Shown here in pieces: positions 5,716-12,595 of a stretch of DNA of 12,595 bases (within the stretch, counting starts at the first letter, position 1; each line of letters starts with the position of its first letter). The notes beneath the pieces were generated by a model. It was not told where the DNA came from. It worked only from the letters and a program-made list of their open reading frames with translations, and did no database searches. Made by a program: the position numbers and the translations under genes. Source of the stretch: an uncultured Candidatus Midichloriaceae bacterium (GTDB lineage: Bacteria; Pseudomonadota; Alphaproteobacteria; Rickettsiales; Midichloriaceae); the NCBI GenBank assembly GCA_905479795.1, contig CAJQNX010000037.1, forward strand, positions 1 to 12,595, given 5' to 3'.

Positions 5716-6945
5716 ATGGTAGCACTACAACAACTAAACAGATGTGAAAAAATAGAGGTAAGAGTTGGTGATGTATTAATTGGTGCAAAAAACCCTGTGG
5801 TCATACAGTCTATGACAAATACACCAACCAAAGATGTTAAAGCCACCACTTCTCAAATTATTGATTTATATAATGCTGGCTCTGAAATAGTTAGGATTAC
5901 GGTGAATGACTTAGATGCTGCAAAAGCTGTTCCTGCCATAATTGAAAACTTAGATAAAAAAGGTTTGAAAATCCCACTTGTAGGCTGCTTTCATTATAAT
6001 GGCCATACTTTATTATCAGAAGTTCCAGAATGTGCAAAACTACTTGCAAAATATAGGATAAATCCAGGAAATGTTGGTTTTAAAAACAAACGTGATAAGA
6101 ATTTTGAACAAATTATAGAATGTGCAATAAAATATGACAAACCCATTAGAATTGGCGTTAATTGGGGAAGCTTAGATCAAGATCTAGTTGCAGATCTTAT
6201 GGATAAAAATGCTCAATTAAAGACTCCTAAATCTGCAGATTTTATTATGAGAAAAGCTATGGTTGAATCAGCACTCATGAGTGCAAAAAAAGCAGAAGAA
6301 ATAGGAATAAATAGAAATAAAATAATTTTATCTGCAAAGCTTTCTAAGGTCCAGGATCTCGTGTCGGTTTATAGAGAGTTATCAAAAAAATGCAATTATC
6401 CCCTACACTTAGGATTAACTGAAGCAGGAATTGGTATAAAAGGAATGGTTGCTACGACTACAGCCTTATCTATTTTATTGCAAGAAGGAATTGGTGATAC
6501 AATAAGAGCCTCTTTAACTCCTATGATTGGAGAACCTAGAACTATGGAAGTGAAATTATGCCAGGAGATTTTACAATCCTTGGAAATTAAACATTTCACC
6601 CCACAAATTTCATCTTGCCCAGGTTGCGGAAGAACTTCAAGTACATATTTTCAGCAATTAGCTCAAGATATTCAAATGCACATAGATAAAAATATGGCTC
6701 ATTGGAAAGATACATACAAAAAAGTTGAATCACTGAAAATTGCTGTAATGGGCTGCATAGTTAATGGTCCTGGCGAAAGTAAGCATGCTGATATAGGAAT
6801 TAGTTTACCAGGAGATGGAGAAAATCCTGTAGCAGTTGTTTATGAGGATGGGGAAAAAACTCACACCTTAAGGGGTGATAACATCACTTTAGAATTCATT
6901 AAATTAATTGACAGCTATATTGACAAAACTTGTCAAAAAATTTAA
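5716..6945 (+). CDS. ispG: 4-hydroxy-3-methylbut-2-enyl diphosphate synthase (IspG/GcpE)
   Basis: This is the iron-sulfur enzyme of the MEP pathway that reductively opens methylerythritol cyclodiphosphate to HMBPP, feeding isoprenoid (quinone, undecaprenyl) synthesis in the cytoplasm. Over 409 residues it shows the N-terminal TIM-barrel domain, with VVIQSMTNTPTKD (28-40), ITVND, IRIGVNWGSL (145-153), LGLTEAGIG (232-240) and TPMIGEPRTMEV. The C-terminal cluster domain has cysteines 301 and 304 (SSCPGCGR), Cys347 (MGCIVNGPGE) and the cluster-binding Glu354. It is longer than the 372-residue E. coli enzyme, mostly through extra residues between the second and third cysteines (43 apart), a known variation in alphaproteobacteria. 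The ATG at 5716 closely follows a good promoter. The gene seems monocistronic, with 118 bases before it and 140 after. Confidence 0.96.
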   Translation: MVALQQLNRCEKIEVRVGDVLIGAKNPVVIQSMTNTPTKDVKATTSQIIDLYNAGSEIVRITVNDLDAAKAVPAIIENLDKKGLKIPLVGCFHYNGHTLLSEVPECAKLLAKYRINPGNVGFKNKRDKNFEQIIECAIKYDKPIRIGVNWGSLDQDLVADLMDKNAQLKTPKSADFIMRKAMVESALMSAKKAEEIGINRNKIILSAKLSKVQDLVSVYRELSKKCNYPLHLGLTEAGIGIKGMVATTTALSILLQEGIGDTIRASLTPMIGEPRTMEVKLCQEILQSLEIKHFTPQISSCPGCGRTSSTYFQQLAQDIQMHIDKNMAHWKDTYKKVESLKIAVMGCIVNGPGESKHADIGISLPGDGENPVAVVYEDGEKTHTLRGDNITLEFIKLIDSYIDKTCQKI

Positions 6946-7085
6946 AAAAGGAATGAAGTATCAGGACTATATTATAAATTACCCTCATTAAAGTGTTCCA
7001 ATAGGTGCAATCTAACCTAAATAATTTCTAGCAAAGGCCATGATGTTATTGTATTATAGCCTAGCTCTCAACAACTAAAAACTGC

Positions 7086-8081
7086 ATGAACAATAAAAAA
7101 AGGGTTTTCTCAGGGATACAGCCAACTGGTAAAATAACCATTGGAAATTATCTGGGAGCAATCAAAAATTGGCTAACAATGCAACAACAATATGACTGCT
7201 TGTTTTGTATAGTTGATTTGCACTCGCTGACATCAAATTTTAATCCGCAAGAATTGCAAGAAAGCATCAAGTATAACATTGCACTCTATATTGCAGCTGG
7301 TCTAAATCCTGATGATGTGACTATATTTCAGCAATCAAAAATTTCCGAACATTCTGAGCTTGCTTGGATACTCAGTTGTTTTACTCAAATGGGGTGGCTC
7401 AATAGAATGACGCAATTTAAAGATAAAGCAGGTAAAAACAAGGAGACAGCTAATCTAGGACTATACTCCTATCCAGTTTTAATGGCAGCAGATATTTTGC
7501 TTTATAATGCAGATATTGTTCCTGTTGGAGAAGATCAAAAGCAGCATATAGAGCTGACTAGAGATATTGCAATTTCATTTAATAAGAAGGTAGATAAAGA
7601 GATTTTTACAATTCCTGATGTTGTAATGAATTCTAAGGCGAAAAGAATCATGAGTTTAAAAGATGCCTCAAAAAAAATGAGTAAATCGGATCCATCAGAC
7701 CTTTCAAGAATAAACATGTCTGATAATGAAGAGCTAATCAGAAAGAAAATCCGTAAAGCAAAAACTGACGATATTACAGGCATTAGTTACAATGAGACAG
7801 AAAGACCTGAGATTTCAAATCTTATAGATATTTATTCATGCTTCACAGAAATTGATGCTGATGAAGTTGTTAGAAATTTTGAATTGATGAAAAATTCTGA
7901 ATTTAAAGAGGCTTTGGCTGATATTCTCATAAAGCAAATTTGCCCAATTAATCAAAAAGCAATTCAAATTATGGAAGATAAAAAATATCTTGAACAAATT
8001 ATAAAAAATGGAACAATGAAAGCCAAAGCTATTGCTGAGAAAAACATCAGAATAGTTAAGCAAATTATTGGTATTACTTAA
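7086..8081 (+). CDS. trpS: Tryptophanyl-tRNA synthetase
   Basis: This class Ic synthetase charges tRNA-Trp in the cytoplasm. The 331 residues match the compact bacterial form of about 334. The HIGH-equivalent is TIGN within PTGKITIGNYLGAI (13-26), and the KMSKS loop is intact at 197-201 (KKMSKSDPSD). Between them lie the tryptophan-pocket and dimer segments MGWLNRMTQFKDK, SYPVLMAADILLY (128-140) and VGEDQKQHIELTRD (147-160). The ATG at 7086 gives the expected N-terminus directly before FSGIQPTG; no Shine-Dalgarno sequence is seen. polA starts two bases after the stop codon, so the genes form a transcriptional pair. A TATTAT at 7052-7057 is a possible but weak -10 box. Confidence 0.96.
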   Translation: MNNKKRVFSGIQPTGKITIGNYLGAIKNWLTMQQQYDCLFCIVDLHSLTSNFNPQELQESIKYNIALYIAAGLNPDDVTIFQQSKISEHSELAWILSCFTQMGWLNRMTQFKDKAGKNKETANLGLYSYPVLMAADILLYNADIVPVGEDQKQHIELTRDIAISFNKKVDKEIFTIPDVVMNSKAKRIMSLKDASKKMSKSDPSDLSRINMSDNEELIRKKIRKAKTDDITGISYNETERPEISNLIDIYSCFTEIDADEVVRNFELMKNSEFKEALADILIKQICPINQKAIQIMEDKKYLEQIIKNGTMKAKAIAEKNIRIVKQIIGIT

Positions 8082-8083
8082 TC

Positions 8084-10651
8084 ATGTCATTATGTATCGT
8101 AGATGGATATAACTTTGTATTTAGAGCATTTCATTCCTTGCCCCCATTAACAACTTCCAAGGATATACCTGTAGGAGCTGTTTATGGATTCATCAACATG
8201 CTCGCAAAACTTATAGAGGATAATGATTGCGAAATGTTGGCAATCGCGCTAGATACTGGTAAAAAAACATTTAGAAGCGATTTATACCCAGAATATAAAG
8301 CCCATAGAGATGAACCAGATGAAGCATTAAAAATCCAATTCCCAATTATAAGAGAGGCAATCGAGGCATTTGGTGTAAAGGCAATCGAGGCACCTGGATT
8401 TGAAGCCGATGATATAATTGCAACATACACAAGGCTTGCTCTTGAAAAAAATTTTAAAGTTCGGATTATCAGTTCAGATAAAGATTTAATCCAACTAATG
8501 CAAAATAACGTTGAAATTTTTGATCCGCTGAAGAAAAAAAACATCACCTCAGGTACAGTTTTAGAAAAATTTGGAATTAAACATTCACAAATAATTGATT
8601 ATCTTTCACTCGTGGGGGATGCATCTGATAACATACCTGGAGTTAAAAAAGTAGGAGCAAAAACTGCTACTAAGCTACTAAACCAATTTGAAACTCTAGA
8701 AAATATCTATAACAGGCTTAATGAAATTGAGCCTATAAGAATAAAAGGATTGCTTGAAGATTCAAAAATAGAAGCTTTTTTATCTAAAAAATTAATTACT
8801 TTAGATGATAAAGTCACCCTCCCCCTCAAGATTGAACAACTTAAGTTTGACGGTGTGACTCAAGATAAATTAACTGATTTTCTTGAAAAATACGAATTCA
8901 AATCACTTAACACTCAAAGGGTAATCTCCAAAAAAAGTCAATCCTTACGTACTACAAATCCAGTCACTGAAAAAAGCATTACATTAAGTGAGTTATGTAA
9001 AATGTATGCTGAGATTGAAAAGTTTGGAAAATTCTATTTTCATGTTAGTGACGATATATTTTCATGTTATTTTGGTAACTATCTTTATAAAATAAATTTA
9101 ACTAATCCATTAAATTTACTTTCATTTAGCGATAAAGATTGTGATGACAATAATATTAGTAATATATTAAAAACCCTTAAAAATGTTTTTGAAGATATCT
9201 CAATTAAAAAAATATGTTTTGATGCAAAATTGATAATGCATTTATGTATTAATGAGGAAATTGATTTTAAAATTTTTGATGATATTTCATTACTTGCATA
9301 TACACTGAACACAGGTAAACAAAAAATTAATTTTGAAACCTTAGCCAATATTTATAATTTAAATTATGAATCTCATAATGCATTTTATATTTATTGCATG
9401 CATAAAATTTTAAAAACGCAATTGGCAGAAGAGAGAAAATTTGAAATATATGAGACTATTGAAAAACCATTGCTTTCACTATTAGTAAAGATTGAAAATA
9501 ATGGAGTACAAGTAGATAAAAATATATTAATTGAACTCGGAACCGAATTTGAACAAAAGTTAAAATTATTGCAAAATGAAATTTTTCAATTATCTGGTGA
9601 AGAATTTAATATTAGTTCGCCTAAGCAAATTGGTGAAATACTTTTTGATAAGCTAAAACTGGAAGGTGGGAAAAAATCTAAAAAAAGTGATAGCTACATC
9701 ACGGATGCAGAGACACTTGAAAAACATGCTATTTTAGGAATGCCAATTGCTAAAAAGATCCTAGAATGGAGGCATTATTCAAAATTAATATCCACTTATA
9801 TTAATGCTCTGCAGAAAGCCATAAATAAAAAGGATGGTAGAATTCACACAACTTTTTCCTTAACAACTACTTCGACAAGTAGGTTATCATCACATGATCC
9901 AAATTTGCAAAATATTCCAATAAGAACAAATGACGGAAATAGGATAAGAAAAGCCTTCATCGCCAAAGAAAATCACTCTATCGTTTCTGGAGATTACTCC
10001 CAGATTGAACTTAGAATATTGGCTGATATCGCAAATATAGAGAGCTTAAAAGATGCATTTGTTCAGAAAAAGGATGTCCATAGTATAACAGCTAGTCAAA
10101 TATTTGAAATTCCATTAGACAAAGTTGACTCAGAACATAGAAGAAAAGCAAAAGCTATCAATTTTGGCATTATATATGGTCAAAGTGCATATGGTCTTGC
10201 AAATAGCTTAAATATCAGTAGAGAGGAAGCTTCTGCCTATATCAAGTCATACTTTAAACAATATCCTGGTATCAAGGAGTACATGGATATGACTATTGAT
10301 TTTGCTAAAAAACATGGATATGTAAAAACTTTGATGGGGAGGAGATGTTACATTGAAAACATTAATGATAGAAATCATAATGTAAGAAATTTTGCTCAGA
10401 GAGCAGCTATAAATGCACCCATTCAAGGAACAGCCTCTGAGATAATAAAAAAAGCTATGGTAAACTTAGATTACAATCTTCAGGAATTTTTAATTTTACA
10501 AATTCATGATGAGCTGTTATTTGAGATTCCAAATGAAATTATTGAAGATTGCTGTGTCAAAATTAAAAATATAATGATAAATACCTTTAGTTTATCCATA
10601 CCTATCGACGTTAATATTTCTCATGGCAAAAGTTGGTATGATACTAAATAG
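8084..10651 (+). CDS. polA: DNA polymerase I with degenerate proofreading domain
   Basis: DNA polymerase I removes RNA primers and fills gaps in replication and repair. Over 855 residues, the 5' nuclease domain (1-280) keeps its acidic metal ligands: D7, D57, E107/D109/D110 (GFEADD), D132/D134, and D179/D182 (GDASDNIPG). The polymerase domain (about 470-855) has motif A GDYSQIELR (D637), the O helix RRKAKAINFGIIYG (686-699; K690, F694 and Y698 match E. coli K758, F762 and Y766), and motif C QIHDE (D809). The middle 3'-5' exonuclease-like region (about 300-460) is AT-rich and diverged. Where E. coli has DTE the sequence is HVS (320-322), and no Asp remains at the ExoIII position near 433-443. 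Proofreading is therefore probably lost. The start follows trpS by two bases. Total length is shorter than the 928-residue E. coli enzyme. Confidence 0.96.
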   Translation: MSLCIVDGYNFVFRAFHSLPPLTTSKDIPVGAVYGFINMLAKLIEDNDCEMLAIALDTGKKTFRSDLYPEYKAHRDEPDEALKIQFPIIREAIEAFGVKAIEAPGFEADDIIATYTRLALEKNFKVRIISSDKDLIQLMQNNVEIFDPLKKKNITSGTVLEKFGIKHSQIIDYLSLVGDASDNIPGVKKVGAKTATKLLNQFETLENIYNRLNEIEPIRIKGLLEDSKIEAFLSKKLITLDDKVTLPLKIEQLKFDGVTQDKLTDFLEKYEFKSLNTQRVISKKSQSLRTTNPVTEKSITLSELCKMYAEIEKFGKFYFHVSDDIFSCYFGNYLYKINLTNPLNLLSFSDKDCDDNNISNILKTLKNVFEDISIKKICFDAKLIMHLCINEEIDFKIFDDISLLAYTLNTGKQKINFETLANIYNLNYESHNAFYIYCMHKILKTQLAEERKFEIYETIEKPLLSLLVKIENNGVQVDKNILIELGTEFEQKLKLLQNEIFQLSGEEFNISSPKQIGEILFDKLKLEGGKKSKKSDSYITDAETLEKHAILGMPIAKKILEWRHYSKLISTYINALQKAINKKDGRIHTTFSLTTTSTSRLSSHDPNLQNIPIRTNDGNRIRKAFIAKENHSIVSGDYSQIELRILADIANIESLKDAFVQKKDVHSITASQIFEIPLDKVDSEHRRKAKAINFGIIYGQSAYGLANSLNISREEASAYIKSYFKQYPGIKEYMDMTIDFAKKHGYVKTLMGRRCYIENINDRNHNVRNFAQRAAINAPIQGTASEIIKKAMVNLDYNLQEFLILQIHDELLFEIPNEIIEDCCVKIKNIMINTFSLSIPIDVNISHGKSWYDTK

Positions 10652-10805
10652 AGTATCTATCTTTCACAAATTAAAAAAACTTTATTGCACAATATAAATA
10701 TATTTACTACAACAAAAGATGTGATTTATTTAAAAATTTGGATTGTAAACAATATTATTAATCAGATCAGACTTCCTTAAAATTGGTTGAAACAAAATGT
10801 CATAG

Positions 10806-10936
10806 CATTAGTTCTAATGATGACTTTGACCATATCTCATCAAGACAGGGACACCCTGTGCTAGGTTACTGATAGTGACAGTTTAGATCCCACTCCATTA
10901 AGGTGGACGTCATCGATAGATGATAATAGTGATCTA
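10806..10936. other. Hairpin-rich, GC-elevated island: candidate structured RNA or decayed mobile element
   Basis: Closely packed inverted repeats are present: CATTA/TAATG (10806-10819), GATGA/TCATC (10819-10841), ACAGGG-ACA-CCCTGT (10845-10859), and GTTACT-GAT-AGTGAC with one G-U on the plus strand (10865-10879). TAGATC (10884-10889) also pairs with GATCTA (10931-10936), enclosing CCAC/GTGG (10890-10906) and CATC/GATG (10911-10922) as a possible three-way junction. A hand count gives about 50 G+C in 110 bases (10841-10950), far above the flanks. The minus strand also has a frame from about 10970 to 10865, with SSIDDVHLNGVGSKLSLSVT before a stop, which vaguely recalls the TKIHL-type stretch of IS5-family transposases. 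No known RNA family (tRNA, tmRNA, SRP, RNase P) is recognised. Confidence 0.35.
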
Positions 10937-11112
10937 TAAGTCGCTGCCTCAGTATAAATAATAAAATGTTTTTAAGAGTAAAGTAACCAGTTATTATCAT
11001 GATGTTGCACTTGATTTTAGAGTAATGTCGCTTTTTTTACACAGTTATAACCCGTATCTAAACATAGCTTCACTATTAATAATTAGCTTTTTTATTTACC
11101 TAAAACGTAGAT

Positions 11113-11118
11113 TATACT
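11113..11118 (+). promoter_or_regulatory. Possible -10 box for alaS
   Basis: TATACT, five of six consensus positions, lies 36 bases before the alaS ATG. There is no good -35 box, only a T run near 11088-11093. It is placed where a promoter is needed but is a weak call in such AT-rich DNA. Confidence 0.3.
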
Positions 11119-11154
11119 ATATTCTGGCTAAATCTAAATTATTACTATTTGCAA

Positions 11155-12595
11155 ATGTTACTTAATGACATTAGAAAATCTTTCTTAAATTATTTTCAAA
11201 ACAATAACCATAAAATTTTACCTTCATCCCCACTGATTCCACACAATGATCCCACATTACTGTTCACCAATGCGGGCATGGTCCAATTTAAAAATCAATT
11301 CACAGGCAAAGAAAAGGTGGAGCACCCTAGAGTTACTACATCTCAAAAATGCATCCGCGCAGGGGGAAAACACAATGATCTTGAGAATGTTGGATTTACT
11401 GCTAGGCATCACACCTTTTTTGAAATGCTAGGTAATTTTTCGTTCGGAGATTATTTTAAGGAAAAAGCAATTTTTTATGCATGGGAATATTTAACTAAAG
11501 AACTGCAAATAGATAAGGAAAAATTATATATCACTATATATCATGAGGATAGTGAGGCATTGAATCTATGGAAAAAAATTAGTGGCTTTAGTGATAATAA
11601 AATAATTAAAATAAAGACAAATGATAATTTTTGGTCAATGGGAGATGTTGGTCCATGTGGACCATGTTCTGAAATTTTTTATGATCATGGTGAAAAATAT
11701 TTTGGAGGACTTCCAGGAACCAAAGATGAAGATGGCGATAGATACGTTGAGATATGGAATTTAGTATTTATGCAATATGAAAAATTAAAATCTGGCAAAC
11801 AAATCAACCTTCCAAAACCTTCAATAGACACAGGAATGGGGCTAGAGAGAATTAGTGCCGTTATGCAAGGAGTAAGTAATAATTATGACATCGATATATT
11901 TAAAAATTTAATACAAACAATCATTGAAATATCTGGTAATAACAAAGAAATTATTTCTAATAAAGTAGTAGCTGACCATATTCGCTCTTCGTGCTTCTTG
12001 ATCGCAGACGGTATATTGCCATCAAATGAAGGGAGAGGATACGTTTTAAGAAGAATAATGAGAAGAGCAATGAGACATGTTCATAATATAGGATATAGTG
12101 GTAATTTATTATCCGAAATAGCTCCTATTTTTATCAGTAGCATGCAAAATTCTTATCCAGAATTAGAAGAAGCGAGTGATTTAATAATCTCAACCTTAAA
12201 CATGGAAGAAGAAAGGTTTAAGGATACTTTAAAAAATGGTATTAAATATCTAAAAGAGGAAATTGATCATCTATCTAAAGGCAGTGTTCTAGACGGTTCA
12301 AAAGCATTTAAATTATATGACACATATGGTTTCCCACTGGATTTGACGGCTGATATTTTAAAGGAAAAAGATTTGCAACTTGATAATGAAGGTTTTAATG
12401 TTGCAATGCAGGAACAAAAAACCAGAGCTAAAGCCAATTGGAGTGGTAGCGGAGAAATAGGAATTTCATCTCTTTGGTATGATATATATGACAAGTTTGG
12501 AAGCACTGAATTTATTAGAAAAGAGAATAATAATTTTATTGGGAAAATTCAGGCCATTATAGTTGATGATAAATTAGTTGAGTTTGCAAATGTTG
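11155..12595 (+). CDS. alaS: Alanyl-tRNA synthetase, N-terminal 480 residues (cut by window end)
   Basis: This class II synthetase charges tRNA-Ala. The frame is open from the ATG at 11155 to the window end without a stop, covering about the first 480 of the usual 870-880 residues. The catalytic domain is textbook: DPTLLFTNAGMVQFK (32-46), QKCIRAGGKHNDLENVG (64-80), motif 2 region RHHTFFEMLGNFSFGDYF (84-101), MGDVGPCGPCSEIFYDHG (162-179), and motif 3 DTGMGLERI (225-233). The tRNA-recognition helices follow, with DHIRSSCFLIADG and GRGYVLRRIMRRAMRH (293-308), then YDTYGFPLDLT (388-398). The C-terminal editing (HxxxH) and C-Ala domains lie beyond the window. No Shine-Dalgarno sequence precedes the ATG. 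The gene is separated from polA by 503 bases and is probably transcribed on its own. Confidence 0.97.
   Translation, partial: MLLNDIRKSFLNYFQNNNHKILPSSPLIPHNDPTLLFTNAGMVQFKNQFTGKEKVEHPRVTTSQKCIRAGGKHNDLENVGFTARHHTFFEMLGNFSFGDYFKEKAIFYAWEYLTKELQIDKEKLYITIYHEDSEALNLWKKISGFSDNKIIKIKTNDNFWSMGDVGPCGPCSEIFYDHGEKYFGGLPGTKDEDGDRYVEIWNLVFMQYEKLKSGKQINLPKPSIDTGMGLERISAVMQGVSNNYDIDIFKNLIQTIIEISGNNKEIISNKVVADHIRSSCFLIADGILPSNEGRGYVLRRIMRRAMRHVHNIGYSGNLLSEIAPIFISSMQNSYPELEEASDLIISTLNMEEERFKDTLKNGIKYLKEEIDHLSKGSVLDGSKAFKLYDTYGFPLDLTADILKEKDLQLDNEGFNVAMQEQKTRAKANWSGSGEIGISSLWYDIYDKFGSTEFIRKENNNFIGKIQAIIVDDKLVEFANV

Larger units (their letters stand above)
10652..11154. other. 503-bp gene-free region between polA and alaS
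   Basis: No convincing open frame is seen on either strand. The outer parts (10652-10795 and 10960-11154) are plain AT-rich spacer. The central part, about 10800-10945, is clearly richer in GC and packed with short hairpins; it is described separately. Near the right end, AGCT (11066-11069) and AGCT (11085-11088) followed by a T run could be a very weak terminator, and TATACT at 11113-11118 is a possible -10 box for alaS. Confidence 0.5.

Noticed and set aside
7002..7019. TAGGT/ACCTA hairpin after ispG as a terminator
   Set aside because: It has only five base pairs, an 8-nt loop and no following T run, so it is easily explained by chance.
8182..8547. 121-codon minus-strand frame opposite polA
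   Set aside because: It lies antisense to the well-conserved 5' nuclease domain and is Ser/Phe/Ile-rich, as expected for the complement of coding DNA. The other antisense frames in ftsA, ispG, trpS, polA, the outer-membrane gene and alaS were rejected for the same reason.
10845..10936. tRNA, tmRNA, SRP RNA or RNase P RNA in the polA-alaS gap
   Set aside because: There is no cloverleaf with a 7-bp acceptor, no CCA end, no tmRNA tag frame, no SRP GGAAGGAAGCAGCC-like loop and no RNase P core motif.
11246..11431. 61-codon plus-strand frame
   Set aside because: It is an out-of-frame shadow inside alaS, whose true frame is strongly supported by synthetase motifs.

Overview
The window is AT-rich, gene-dense DNA that looks chromosomal. 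It comes from an alphaproteobacterium of the Rickettsiales type, meaning an obligate intracellular or endosymbiotic lifestyle. The grounds are low GC, housekeeping proteins with alphaproteobacterial character, a signal-peptide plus eight-strand outer-membrane barrel protein typical of Rickettsiales surface antigens, and dispersed cell-division genes. IspG is present, so the MEP isoprenoid route is probably kept. That argues against the genus Rickettsia, which lost it, and fits better with Midichloriaceae- or Anaplasmataceae-like lineages. The family-level placement is inference.

Layout. Positions 2-127 (+) hold the last 41 codons of an unrecognised gene. It converges on a DEAD-box RNA helicase (1557-370, -), with a hairpin in the gap that may terminate both. 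Upstream on the minus strand is the coupled pair ftsQ-ftsA (3740-1792), joined by an ATGA overlap. The helicase has its own strong-looking promoter (TTGACA-17-TATAGT) and a leader of roughly 155 nt containing an inverted repeat and a GC hairpin. A divergent intergenic region with repeated TATTGCCAT boxes separates ftsQ from a rightward two-gene unit: a 150-residue protein with a J-domain-like HPDK stretch (3908-4360), and a 407-residue outer-membrane barrel protein with a tandem-repeat Lys-rich spacer (4374-5597). Then follow ispG (5716-6945), trpS-polA (7086-8081 and 8084-10651, 2 nt apart), a 503-bp gene-free stretch, and the 5' part of alaS (11155 to the window end).

How the genes fit together. 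Most are essential housekeeping functions: division (FtsA/FtsQ), isoprenoid precursor synthesis (IspG), tRNA charging (TrpRS, AlaRS), DNA repair and replication (Pol I), and RNA remodelling (helicase). The accessory and least explained parts are the J-like/outer-membrane pair and a hairpin-rich, GC-elevated island at about 10800-10945. That island could be a structured RNA or a decayed mobile element. Two housekeeping proteins carry unusual active sites. The helicase has AQTWTGKT and DESD in place of AQTGxGKT and DEAD, and the proofreading domain of PolA has lost its catalytic signatures.
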